64,000 nucleotides of DNA from JBHJGP01 sp050331695 (lineage in GTDB: Bacteria; Pseudomonadota; Alphaproteobacteria; Geminicoccales; Geminicoccaceae): assembly GCA_050331695.1 (NCBI GenBank), contig JBHJGP010000013.1, forward strand, positions 1-64,000, written 5' to 3'. Below, in pieces: positions 1-8,837 of the stretch. Numbering within the stretch: the first letter of the stretch is position 1; every line of letters begins with the position of its first letter. The position numbers and the translations under genes are program-made. The notes beneath the pieces are model-generated. The model was not told the origin of the DNA. It made no database searches and saw nothing but the letters and a program-made list of their open reading frames with translations.

Positions 1-1
1 G

Positions 2-691
2 AACGCCCCGGCCTGGTCGATCAGCGCGGAGGCTGCGGCCTAGCTGATGTTCCCCCTGTTGGCCGTCCCCGTTTTGTTGCGCCAGCGTTCTGGAGCCGCC
101 GTTCTGCTGGCGACCTCGCTGACGCTCTACATGGTGTTGGAGACGATCAAAGGTTCGCTCCACATCTATGCCGATTTCGCGGTGCTTCGTTGCCTGGCTG
201 GCTTCTTCGTCGGTTTGGCCTTGTACAATCTGGGTGCTGACAATCGGATCATGGGCGGCGCCGGTGCCGGTCTCGCGCAGATCATCGCGGTTGTCGGCAT
301 CGTGGCCGCCGTTCATCTGCCGGGGCCCGATGGCGCGGTGATCCCTTTCTTCGCGCTCTTGATCTTCGCCTGCCGGTTCGACCAGGGCTGGCTGCCGCGC
401 CTGCTTTCGGCACCGGTTCTGGTCTGGCTCGGCACCATCTCCTATTCGCTCTATCTGACCCATCATTTCGTCTGGAAATTCAGCCGCAATGTGCTGGTTC
501 GTCTGCCGGTGGTCGGCCCGCATCTGCGAGACGGCGATCTCCAGTGGCTGCTGCCGTTCCTGGCGATGGGGGCCATCCTGACCGTCGCGGCCTTGGCCTA
601 TTACGGGATCGAAAAGCCGGGCCGGCGCCTGGTCCACCGCATCCTGGATCAGGCCGGCAAAGGACGCGCTGGAGCCGTGCAAACGGCGTAA
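2..691 (+). pseudogene. Acyltransferase 3 (OafA/YrhL-type), 5' partial, interrupted by in-frame TAG
   Basis: This is the C-terminal part of a multi-pass membrane O-acyltransferase of the acyltransferase-3 family, which acylates cell-surface sugars. The frame is open from base 2 and begins NAPAWSISAE, the conserved W-S-x-S-x-E motif of the family. A TAG at 41-43 then breaks it where homologues usually have Tyr (E-W-x-x-Y-L-x-F-P). The same frame continues as LMFPLLAVPVLL through several membrane helices and ends with the usual YYGIEKPGRR tail. A restart at the ATG at 47 would lack the N-terminal catalytic half. It is either a nonsense-mutated gene or carries a sequence error. The 5' end lies outside the window. 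Confidence 0.75.
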
Positions 692-782
692 GCCTTTCAC
701 GCTCCGATCGATCTCACACAATCGTTTTGTCACGGTTTGGTTTTAGACCTCTGCCAGTTCCAAAAAGGATGGGAGAGGACAG

Positions 783-2354
783 GTGACGACGAAGTGGATT
801 TGGAGGCGCCGCCAGGTGCTGCGGGCTTCGGCCGCGGCGGCCTTGGCGCTGGGAACGGGTCTGGTTCGGGCTCCGGCGGCGATTGCGGCCAACCGGCCGA
901 CGACACCCTTTGGCGTGCAGACCGGCGACATTGCCGGCGACCGGGCCATCCTCTGGTCCAAGACCGACCGCCCTGCCCGGATGATCGTTCGCTGGTCGAC
1001 CACCGAGGACATGAGCGATGCCAACACCGCACCGTTCGTCAATGCGGTTGAGGATACGGACTACGCGGCGAAGCTCGATCTCTCGGGCCTGCCCGCCGGC
1101 CAAGACATTTTCTACGACGTGCAGTTCCTCGATCTGGAAGACATGACCACGACGAGCGAACCTGTCACCGGCCGCTTCCGCACTCCACCGGTGGCCCGAC
1201 GTGACATCCGGTTCGTCTGGTCCGGCGACACGGCCGGTCAGGGCTGGGGCATCAATCCCGATTTCGGCGGCATGAGAATCTACGCCAAGATGGCGGAGCG
1301 CAGCCCCGACTTCTTCATCCATTCCGGTGACACGATCTATGCCGACGGTCCGCTCGAGGCCGAGGTCACACTGGATGACGGCACCGTCTGGAAGAACATC
1401 GTCACGGAGGAAAAATCGAGGGTCGCCGAAAGCTTGCGCGAGTTCCGGGGCCAGTACGAATACAATCTCATGGACGACAATGTCCGGGCGTTCAACGCGG
1501 CCGTGCCGATGCTCGCCCAGTGGGACGACCATGAGGTCTCAAACAACTGGTTCTGGGAGCTGCAGAAGACCACCGACGAGCGCTACAAGGAGCCGTCGAT
1601 GGCCAAGCTCGGCGCCCGGGCCATGCGCGCGTTCCACGAATATATGCCGACCCGGCGCCATCCCTTGGAGCCCGACCGTCTCTACGCCACCTTCCCATAC
1701 GGACCGCAGCTCGAGGTGTTCCGGATCGATTTCCGCTCCTATCGGGGACCGAACACCGCCAACGACCAGACCGAGTTGGGGCCCGAGAGCCGCATTATGG
1801 GCGCCGATCAGATCCGCTGGTTGAAGCAGTCGCTGCTCGCGTCCGATGCCACCTGGAAAGTGATCGCCAGTGACATGCCTATAGGTCTCGTGGTCAACGA
1901 CACCGGCCCGAACGGCGAACAGCGCTTCGAGGCGGTGGCCCAGGGCGACGGTCCGGCCCGGGGCCGCGAGTTGGAGATCGCCCAACTGCTGACCTTCATC
2001 CACCAGAACAACATCAAGAATGTGGTGTGGCTCACGGCGGACGTGCATTACACCGCGGCGCACCGCTACGATCCGGCGAACGCTCAGTACAGTGACTTCG
2101 CGCCTTTCTGGGAGTTCGTCTCAGGACCCCTGCACGCCGGAAGCTTCGGGCCGAACGCGCTCGACAATACCTTTGGGCCCGAGGCCGTCTTCGTGAAGGC
2201 GCCGCCCGAGGGCCAGGCCAACCTGCCACCCAGTGCCGGGCTTCAGTTCTTCGGCCAGGTCGACATCGCCGGCGACAGCGATGTGATGACCGTAAGCCTT
2301 ATCGACATCGAAGGTGAGACGGTCTTCAGCCAGGAGATCACGCCGGAGGTATAG
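783..2354 (+). CDS. phoD: PhoD-family alkaline phosphatase/phosphodiesterase, Tat-exported
   Basis: This 523-residue protein belongs to the PhoD metallophosphoesterase family, periplasmic enzymes that release phosphate from phosphomono- and diesters. The N-terminus reads RRRQVLRASAAAALALG, a twin-arginine-like signal with an AxA region before ANRPTTPFGV. A PhoD N-terminal beta domain follows (about 38-135), then the catalytic domain. Metal-site motifs are visible: SGDTIYADG (about 180), QWDDHEVSNNW (about 245) and TADVHYTA (about 418). The start is GTG, with AGAGGACAG a few bases upstream as a ribosome site. The gene stands alone and is followed by a strong terminator. The family is secure; the exact substrate is not. 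Confidence 0.9.
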   Translation: MTTKWIWRRRQVLRASAAAALALGTGLVRAPAAIAANRPTTPFGVQTGDIAGDRAILWSKTDRPARMIVRWSTTEDMSDANTAPFVNAVEDTDYAAKLDLSGLPAGQDIFYDVQFLDLEDMTTTSEPVTGRFRTPPVARRDIRFVWSGDTAGQGWGINPDFGGMRIYAKMAERSPDFFIHSGDTIYADGPLEAEVTLDDGTVWKNIVTEEKSRVAESLREFRGQYEYNLMDDNVRAFNAAVPMLAQWDDHEVSNNWFWELQKTTDERYKEPSMAKLGARAMRAFHEYMPTRRHPLEPDRLYATFPYGPQLEVFRIDFRSYRGPNTANDQTELGPESRIMGADQIRWLKQSLLASDATWKVIASDMPIGLVVNDTGPNGEQRFEAVAQGDGPARGRELEIAQLLTFIHQNNIKNVVWLTADVHYTAAHRYDPANAQYSDFAPFWEFVSGPLHAGSFGPNALDNTFGPEAVFVKAPPEGQANLPPSAGLQFFGQVDIAGDSDVMTVSLIDIEGETVFSQEITPEV

Positions 2355-2395
2355 CGCAGCCTGCGCCGCGGCGTTTCTTCGTTAGGATATGTCCG

Positions 2396-2434
2396 AGTGA
2401 CCCGCCTCCCTTGAAGGGATGCGGGTCACTTTTT
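2396..2434 (+). terminator. Rho-independent terminator after phoD
   Basis: AGTGACCCGC (2396-2405) pairs perfectly with GCGGGTCACT (2421-2430). Inside, TCCCTT pairs with AAGGGA across a single C/T mismatch. A run of five T follows (2430-2434). It lies about 40 bases after the phoD stop. Confidence 0.9.
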
Positions 2435-2510
2435 CGGATCAAACAGAAGGCCATCCGACAATGCTACAGGCCTTCGGATACAAGCCAGACGCAGCTGTCT
2501 GTTTGATCCG
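2435..2510. repeat. Imperfect long inverted repeat with nested stem
   Basis: CGGATCAAACAG (2435-2446) is repeated in exact inverted form at 2499-2510 (CTGTTTGATCCG). A second inverted pair sits inside it: AAGGCC (2447-2452) with GGCCTT (2469-2474). It abuts the phoD terminator and the 3' end of the small membrane gene. It may fold as a branched RNA that ends minus-strand transcription, but no T-run is visible. Confidence 0.6.
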
Positions 2511-2515
2511 GACCG

Positions 2516-2668
2516 TCAACGGCTGTCACTTTGACCTTTGGCCGTGGCTCGGCCGCCATTGTCTTGTTGGTTCTCGGTTGAGCCCTGGTCACCGGACAAC
2601 CACCAGGCGGTGGCCACACCCAGGACCAACGCGGCCACGAGGACCGCGATGCGAACGACGATTGCCAT
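2516..2668 (-). CDS. Small single-pass membrane protein, 50 residues
   Basis: This short gene encodes MAIVVRIAVLVAALVLGVATAWWLSG, a single hydrophobic helix, followed by a polar Gln/Asn/Lys-rich tail. The ATG at 2668 is chosen over the longer frame to 2809 because AGAGGG lies a few bases upstream and the hydrophobic segment begins right at this start. The longer extension has no membrane or domain character. The family is not recognised. It is probably an inner-membrane protein with the tail in the periplasm or cytoplasm. It has no operon partner. The 3' end lies next to a long inverted repeat. Confidence 0.55.
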   Translation of the reverse strand: MAIVVRIAVLVAALVLGVATAWWLSGDQGSTENQQDNGGRATAKGQSDSR

Positions 2669-3044
2669 GTACCCTCTGAACGACGCTGGTTGTCTTACTT
2701 CACATTCAGTAGTCGCTCCGATCCGGACAAACGCCATTAGCCCCACGAGTTTCCTCGTTTGACCTGTGAGGAGCGTTACAAAAAGTTGTCTGGATCGAAA
2801 CGAATACAACTGGTATGATTATTTGGCCAGTGTAGACGACGGCAGCCGTTTTCCCAATGACGTAAAGTACTGAGGGGGGTAACAATTTCGTAAAGGGGTT
2901 AACGGGCCGATGATTTTCGCTAACGCCATCGGGCGATAGGTTTGATGCCCGGCGACGTGGCGGCCTTCTTCCGGCCATGGCCTGTGTTAAGGTTTCAGAT
3001 CACCGGCATCGGCCGGGATCGATCAAGCCTTACGGAGCCCGGCC
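2669..3044. other. Non-coding region between the small membrane gene and putA
   Basis: About 376 bases without a convincing gene. The middle (2760-2910) is more AT-rich than its surroundings and must hold the divergent promoters of the small membrane gene and putA. I cannot name a defined operator. PutA here lacks the usual DNA-binding domain, so another regulator would have to act in this region. Confidence 0.5.
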
Positions 3045-6000
3045 ATGGACGAGGTGCTTGTGGATGACGTCGATCGGGCAAGGCGCTCGCTTCGGGAAGC
3101 GAGCCGCCGCAGTGAGACCCACGCGGTTCAGTCGCTCTTGCGGCATCCTCCACTGGATCAAGACGCGCGTGACGCCGCAGTCGAACAAGCCATTCGTTTG
3201 ATCGAGCATCTGCGGGCCCACGCCGAGCCCGGACTGATGGAGCGGTTCCTCTCGGAGTACGGCCTCGGCACCGAGGAGGGCATCGCGCTCATGTGCCTCG
3301 CCGAAGCCTATCTCCGGACACCGGACGCTCCGTCCCTCGACGAGCTGATCTCCGACAAGATCGGCAGCCGCGACTGGGCCCGGCATCTGGGCAAGGCGGA
3401 AAGCTCGCTGATCAATGCGTCGACCTGGACCTTGATGCTGACGGGCCGCGTTTTTCGCCGGATCCCAGCCGAGGCCGCGGATCTGACGAGTGTGATGCGG
3501 GGGGTGGTGCGCCGGCTTGGCGAGCCCGTGGCCCGCAAGGCGGTCGGCGAGGCGATGAAGGTATTGGGCCGGCAGTTTGTTCTCGGCCGGACGATCGAGG
3601 AGGCGCTCGACAATTCAGCCGCCGATAGGGCCAAGGGCCGGCTCCATTCCTTCGACATGCTGGGCGAGGCGGCCCGGACCTCGACCCAGGCGCATCGCTA
3701 CTTTCTCGCCTATGCCCAGGCGATCAACGCCATCGCCGCGCACGCGTCATCGAACGATCCGTGGGCCAATCCCGGCATTTCGGTCAAACTGTCGGCGCTC
3801 CATCCTCGCTACGAATATGTTCAACGCCAGCGGGTCATGAGCGAGCTGGTGCCACGGCTGTCAGCCCTCGCCGAACACGCTCGAGCCGCCAATATCGGCT
3901 TCAACGTCGACGCCGAGGAAGCCGACCGCCTGGATCTGTCGCTGGATGTGATCGAGGCCACCTTGCGCCAGGGTAGCCTCCGAAAGTGGGACGGCTTCGG
4001 GGTCGTGATCCAGGCCTATGCCAAGACGGCGCCTGCCGCCATCGACTGGATCGCGGCGCTCGCCGCCAAATACGACCGGCGGATCATGGTCCGCTTGGTC
4101 AAGGGCGCCTACTGGGACACCGAGATCAAGCACGCGCAAGTATTGGGTATTCCAACCTATCCGGTCTACACCCGAAAGGCTTCGACCGACCTCTGCTACC
4201 TCGCTTGCGCCAAGAAACTGTTCGACGCGGGCGACCGTGTCTATCCGCAGTTCGCCACCCATAACGCCCATACCGCCAGCGCGATCCTGACCCTGGCGCC
4301 GGAGGGCGCCGTTTACGAGTTTCAGCGGCTCCACGGCATGGGTGAGCCGCTTCTCAACAAGCTGAGCAAGGATTACGGGCTGCGGCAGCGGATCTACGCG
4401 CCGGTGGGTGTGCACGAGGATCTCCTGGCCTATCTGGTCCGGCGGCTTCTCGAGAACGGCGCCAACAGCTCCTTCGTCCATCAGATCCTGGACCGCTCGG
4501 TGCCGGCCTCGAAAATCGCCGCCGATCCGCAAAAGCAGTTGGAGACTGAAGCCGAAATTGCTCATCCGGCGATACCCTTGCCGCTCCGGATTTTCGGCGA
4601 GGCGCGCGAGGCGGCCAAGGGCTGGAACCTCAACCACCCGCTCGACGCCGAAGAGCTGGACCGTGCCATGGCGCCGTTTCGGGAGCAGCGTTGGCGGGCG
4701 TTGCCGACGATCGGCGGCGCCGGACCGGCGGAACCGGTGCTGAGCCCGATTGACCGTCGCGATGTCGTCGGCGAGGTGATCCAGACCAGCGCCGAGCAGA
4801 TCGACGACGTCTTCGGGCGGTCGGCGAGGGGCTTCGCCGCCTGGTCGGAGCGGCCCGTCGAGGAGCGGGCCGCGTCCTTGAGACGAGCCGCCGATCTCTA
4901 TGAGGAGCATGCCGCGGAGCTGATGGCGATCGCCGCCCGCGAGGCGGGCAAAACCCGGTTGGACGGCATCGCCGAGGTGAGGGAGGCGGTCGACTTCCTG
5001 CGTTATTATGCGCTTCAAGCGGCCGAACAGCTTGATGGCGGCGCCAGGCAGCCGCTGGGCCCGATCGTCTGCATCTCGCCCTGGAATTTTCCGCTCGCCA
5101 TTTTCACCGGCCAGATCGCCGCGGCGCTTGCCGCCGGAAACAGCGCCATCGCCAAACCGGCCGAACAAACGCCGCTGATCGCCGCCCGCGCCGTCGGTCT
5201 TTTGCACGAAGCGGGTGTGATCGAAGACACCCTGATCCTGGTGCCGGGCAGCGGGGCGGAGGTCGGCGCCGCTCTCGTCTCCGACAAAAGAAGCAAAGGC
5301 GTTTGCTTCACCGGCTCGACCGAGACCGCACGGCTGATCGACCAGGCCATGGCCAAGAAGGGCGATCCCACAGCGCCCTTGGTGGCCGAGACCGGCGGCC
5401 TTAACGCCATGATCGTCGATTCCACGGCACTACCGGAACAGGCGGTCCGCGATATCGTGGTGTCGGCGTTTCAGAGCGCCGGGCAGCGCTGTTCCGCGCT
5501 CCGGATCCTCTGCGTGCAGGCGGACGTGGCGAACAGGATCCTGCCTATGCTGGAGGGAGCGGCCGAGGAATTGGCGATCGGTGATCCCTGGGATCCCGCG
5601 ACCGACGTCGGGCCGGTGATCGATACCGCGGCCCAAAACACGATCGTCGAGCATTGCGAGCGACTTGCCGCCGAGGGCCGCTCACTGTTCCGCCTGCCGC
5701 TGCCGAACCAGTGCCACCATGGCAGTTTCGTGGCCCCGGCCGCCTTCCGTTTGAACCGGTTCGACGAGCTCGACCGGGAAGTGTTCGGACCCGTCCTGCA
5801 CGTCGTCACTTACGAAGCCGACCGGCTGGATGACCTCATCGACGCGATCGGGCGGGCCGGCTACGGCCTCACCCTTGGGGTTCATAGCCGGATCGACGCC
5901 CGCATCGACCACATCTGCTCACGCGCGCCCATCGGCAACATCTACGTCAATCGCAATCAGATCGGGGCGGTGGTAGGCGTCCAGCCATTCGGTGGCGAGC

Positions 6001-6491
6001 GGCTGTCCGGAACCGGCCCCAAAGCCGGCGGCCCGCATTACGTAACCCGCTTCACCCGGCCGCGCGAAGGCCATCGCGTGGCACCCGTTTCCCTCGAGCT
6101 TGATCCGGTGACCCTGCCGGGTCCCACGGGCGAGCGAAACAGCTACCGGCTCAAGCCCAAGGGCCGTGTGCTGTGCCTGGGCCCGACGGCGGAGGATCAA
6201 CGGCATCAGGCCGCGATCGCCGCCCGAACCGGCAATCAGGCGATCCTAGCGATCGACCGGGGCGATGACCCGGTTGGGCTCGCCCGCGAGGAGGAATGTG
6301 AGCTTGCCGTATTCGACGGCGATGGCCAGGCGCTTCGTGAGCTGCGCACTGCTTTGGCGATGCGCGAAGGCGCTCGCATACCCCTGATCCGTTCCGACGA
6401 TGATCTGGTGCGTTGGTACGGCGAGAGCGTGGTCAGCGAGGACACAACCGCCTCGGGCGGCAACGCGTCCCTGTTGGCGGCCAGCAGCTAG
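3045..6491 (+). CDS. putA: Bifunctional proline dehydrogenase / P5C dehydrogenase PutA, without RHH domain
   Basis: PutA oxidises proline to glutamate in two steps, passing electrons to the quinone pool and NAD. The 1148-residue protein starts directly with the alpha/arm region and has no N-terminal ribbon-helix-helix domain. The FAD proline-dehydrogenase barrel spans about 190-490 (NVDAEEADRL, RLVKGAYWDTEIK, YPQFATHNAHT, RRLLENGANSSFV). The aldehyde dehydrogenase domain spans about 570-1020 (ISPWNFPLAIFTGQ, CFTGSTETARL, catalytic Glu782 in AETGG, catalytic Cys816 in SAGQRCSALR, QPFGGERLSGTGP). A degenerate C-terminal Rossmann-like domain follows. The ATG at 3045 has GGAG upstream. It is monocistronic. 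Because the DNA-binding domain is absent, it should not repress its own gene. Confidence 0.97.
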   Translation: MDEVLVDDVDRARRSLREASRRSETHAVQSLLRHPPLDQDARDAAVEQAIRLIEHLRAHAEPGLMERFLSEYGLGTEEGIALMCLAEAYLRTPDAPSLDELISDKIGSRDWARHLGKAESSLINASTWTLMLTGRVFRRIPAEAADLTSVMRGVVRRLGEPVARKAVGEAMKVLGRQFVLGRTIEEALDNSAADRAKGRLHSFDMLGEAARTSTQAHRYFLAYAQAINAIAAHASSNDPWANPGISVKLSALHPRYEYVQRQRVMSELVPRLSALAEHARAANIGFNVDAEEADRLDLSLDVIEATLRQGSLRKWDGFGVVIQAYAKTAPAAIDWIAALAAKYDRRIMVRLVKGAYWDTEIKHAQVLGIPTYPVYTRKASTDLCYLACAKKLFDAGDRVYPQFATHNAHTASAILTLAPEGAVYEFQRLHGMGEPLLNKLSKDYGLRQRIYAPVGVHEDLLAYLVRRLLENGANSSFVHQILDRSVPASKIAADPQKQLETEAEIAHPAIPLPLRIFGEAREAAKGWNLNHPLDAEELDRAMAPFREQRWRALPTIGGAGPAEPVLSPIDRRDVVGEVIQTSAEQIDDVFGRSARGFAAWSERPVEERAASLRRAADLYEEHAAELMAIAAREAGKTRLDGIAEVREAVDFLRYYALQAAEQLDGGARQPLGPIVCISPWNFPLAIFTGQIAAALAAGNSAIAKPAEQTPLIAARAVGLLHEAGVIEDTLILVPGSGAEVGAALVSDKRSKGVCFTGSTETARLIDQAMAKKGDPTAPLVAETGGLNAMIVDSTALPEQAVRDIVVSAFQSAGQRCSALRILCVQADVANRILPMLEGAAEELAIGDPWDPATDVGPVIDTAAQNTIVEHCERLAAEGRSLFRLPLPNQCHHGSFVAPAAFRLNRFDELDREVFGPVLHVVTYEADRLDDLIDAIGRAGYGLTLGVHSRIDARIDHICSRAPIGNIYVNRNQIGAVVGVQPFGGERLSGTGPKAGGPHYVTRFTRPREGHRVAPVSLELDPVTLPGPTGERNSYRLKPKGRVLCLGPTAEDQRHQAAIAARTGNQAILAIDRGDDPVGLAREEECELAVFDGDGQALRELRTALAMREGARIPLIRSDDDLVRWYGESVVSEDTTASGGNASLLAASS

Positions 6492-6534
6492 ACCGTACCG
6501 CGTTCGTTCGGAGAACCCTTAGCGATGATACACT

Positions 6535-7584
6535 TCAGCAGGGGTTGATCGGCGGCTCGCCTTTGACGTGACGGCCGACCTCCCGGGCGATCGCTTCGGC
6601 GGCGACACGAACCGTCGTCAGCGACGCGCCGGCGATGTGGGGCGTCAGGGTGACCGTGTCCACTTCGAGCAATGGCGTGCCGGGCGGCACCGGTTCCTCG
6701 CCGAAGGTCTCAAGCATCGCGCCCCGCAAATGACCGCCGGCCAGGGCGTCGTATAGCGCGCCATAGTCGACCATCGGGCCGCGGGCCGTGTTGATGAAGT
6801 AAGCGCCCCGCTTCATCGCCCGAAACTGCGAAGCCGACAGAAAACCGGTTGTCTCGGGCGTCACCCGGGCGTGCAGGCTGACGACATCGCTCTCAACCAG
6901 AAGCGTCTCGAGATCGCAGGCCTCGACACCATCCGCCCGATCCTCGTCACGGAGCGGAACGTAGGGATCGTCGACCAGGATCCGGCAGCCGAAGGGCTTC
7001 AGCAACGTGACCACACGCGTGCCGATGTGACCGTAGCCGATGATGCCAACCGTCATCGCCGAAAGTTCCTCGCCGGTCCGATCGGCCCGGTAGAGGTCGC
7101 CGCGCCAGACGCCCTTGCGCAAGGCTTCGTGGCCGGCCCTGATCAGCCTCGTCTCGGCCAGGATCGCACCGATTGTGAACTCCGCCACGGCTGAGGCGTT
7201 GCGGCCCGGCGCATTCACGACCTTGATCCCGCGGGTGCGGGCGGCGCCCATGTCGATATTCACCGGTCCACCCCTCGAGACGGCGATCATCTCCAGAGCC
7301 GGCAATCGTTCGAGCATGGAAGCCGTGACCGGAGCCAGGTGGTCGATGAAGATCCGGGCGTCGCCGATGAAGCTGGCGATGGTCTGGGGATCGCCCTGAT
7401 ACTCGCGCAGATCGGCGAGCTCGGGGTCGGTGGTGCCGCCGGCACGATAGCCGTGCTCCATGGGCTCGTCCGGCCAGGGCAGCTCCATCGAGCGCACCTC
7501 CAGCGGATCCGGCACCCTTTCTCTGAGGGCGGTCTCGAACATTTGCGCGCGCATGAATTGATCACCACAGATCGCGATCTTCAT
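6535..7584 (-). CDS. D-isomer-specific 2-hydroxyacid dehydrogenase
   Basis: This 349-residue NAD(P)-dependent enzyme reduces 2-oxoacids to D-2-hydroxyacids or the reverse. The catalytic-domain halves flank a Rossmann fold with GIIGYGHIGTRV (about 180). Active-site signatures are visible: Arg in INTARGPMVDY, Glu in FGEEPVPPGTP and His in TPHIAGAS. The family includes SerA, glyoxylate reductases and phosphite dehydrogenases, and the N-terminal sequence does not point to one substrate. The ATG is preceded by GGGGGAGGA. It is transcribed divergently from the P-loop gene at 7743 with about 160 bases between them. It lacks the C-terminal ACT domain of long SerA proteins. Confidence 0.85.
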   Translation of the reverse strand: MKIAICGDQFMRAQMFETALRERVPDPLEVRSMELPWPDEPMEHGYRAGGTTDPELADLREYQGDPQTIASFIGDARIFIDHLAPVTASMLERLPALEMIAVSRGGPVNIDMGAARTRGIKVVNAPGRNASAVAEFTIGAILAETRLIRAGHEALRKGVWRGDLYRADRTGEELSAMTVGIIGYGHIGTRVVTLLKPFGCRILVDDPYVPLRDEDRADGVEACDLETLLVESDVVSLHARVTPETTGFLSASQFRAMKRGAYFINTARGPMVDYGALYDALAGGHLRGAMLETFGEEPVPPGTPLLEVDTVTLTPHIAGASLTTVRVAAEAIAREVGRHVKGEPPINPC

Positions 7585-7742
7585 TCGCGTCCTCCCCCAA
7601 CAACGCTCGGTCCGACCGTTTCAGAAACTTTTCATCTGGACGACAGGAGCTGTTCACACAGCCAACAGGTCCGCGTCAGCGCTGCCGATTACATTCAGCA
7701 ACGACAAAACGGGCCGCCAACCGGGCAATTTGAAGATACCTC

Positions 7743-8837
7743 ATGGAACTTTCGATCGTGCGCAACAACGAAGTCGTGCCAGCGGACGCCAAATGGGCGT
7801 TCACAACACGTCGGGTCGACCGGAAGGATGTCAGGGGCATGAGCCCCGAGATCGGCCACGCCGTGCCGGGTGATTTGGTGCTCGGCCGGATCGCGTTCCT
7901 CGGCCAGCACAAGAAGGTTCAGCTGACCAGCGGCCGATCCTCCGAGAGCTATCTGGGAGACCACGTCGTCATGGTCGTCGGCAACCGGTATGCACCGGAC
8001 CAGTTCGAGGGGATCGCCGAGCTTGATCCCGAGGGCTGTGACATGATCGCCGGCGGCGGGGTGCTCGGCCGCATGGTTCACGCCTATGAGGCCATGGACG
8101 CACCGACCCGCGTGGTGTCGTTGGGTCTATTGACGGATGCCGATGGTGAGGTCCTGAACGTCGCATCTTACGCGTTGCCCGATCGAACCATACCAGCGCA
8201 CGTCACGGTCATCGGCGTGTTCGGCGCGTCGATGAACGCCGGCAAGACCACCGCTGCCGCCAGCCTCGCCCATGGGCTGAAACGCGCCGGCCACACCGTG
8301 GCTTGTGTCAAGGCCACCGGAACGGGCGCCTTCGGCGATTACAATGCCTACCGCGATGCCGGTGTGCCGGTGTTCGACTTCACCGATGCCGGCATGGGCA
8401 CGACCTACAAGATGCCGATGGATCGGATCGAAGCCGGCTTCGAAACCCTGGTCGGCACCGCTGCCCATCAGGGTGCCGACGTCGTCGTTGTCGAAATCGC
8501 TGACGGGGTCTTTCAGCAGGAAACCGCGGCCATTCTCGACCGCTCGCGGATCAAGGACCGGATGAACGCGATTTTCTTTGCCGCGCCCGATGCGCTTGGC
8601 GCGGTCGGTGGCGTCAACACGCTTCGCCGCCATGGGCTCGAGCCGTTCGCGATTTCGGGCAAGGTGACCATGTCGCCGCTTGCCTGGCAGGAGGCGGAGC
8701 GAGCCACGGGCGTGCCGCTGATCTCGCGCGATGGCTTGTGCGACCCGTTGCGGGTGAGCGAGGCGGTCGTCGGCTTTCTTGGATCCGAGAGCGCCGCCCT
8801 CAGCGCTGAAACCACCGAATTCGTCGAGGCGGCGTGA
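7743..8837 (+). CDS. P-loop NTPase of unknown function (MobB/DUF1611-like nucleotide-binding half)
   Basis: This 364-residue protein has two halves. The N-terminal half (about 1-150) contains GDLVLGRIAFLGQHKKVQL and GCDMIAGGGVLGRM and is not a domain I recognise. The C-terminal half opens with the Walker A motif GASMNAGKTTAAASL (about 162-176), followed by CVKATGTGAFGDYNAYRDAG and a Walker-B-like VVVVEIADG. This resembles MobB- and DUF1611-type nucleotide-binding proteins, but the match is loose. The stop overlaps the next gene's start (GTGA), so it is translationally coupled to the ABC transporter and leads a four-gene operon with a two-component system. A role in making or loading a small molecule handled by that transporter is possible, but this is inference only. 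Confidence 0.6.
   Translation: MELSIVRNNEVVPADAKWAFTTRRVDRKDVRGMSPEIGHAVPGDLVLGRIAFLGQHKKVQLTSGRSSESYLGDHVVMVVGNRYAPDQFEGIAELDPEGCDMIAGGGVLGRMVHAYEAMDAPTRVVSLGLLTDADGEVLNVASYALPDRTIPAHVTVIGVFGASMNAGKTTAAASLAHGLKRAGHTVACVKATGTGAFGDYNAYRDAGVPVFDFTDAGMGTTYKMPMDRIEAGFETLVGTAAHQGADVVVVEIADGVFQQETAAILDRSRIKDRMNAIFFAAPDALGAVGGVNTLRRHGLEPFAISGKVTMSPLAWQEAERATGVPLISRDGLCDPLRVSEAVVGFLGSESAALSAETTEFVEAA

Noticed and set aside
3861..5207. Long minus-strand frame of 448 codons
   Set aside because: It is the shadow of putA; the sequence has no domain logic and the opposite strand is clearly coding.
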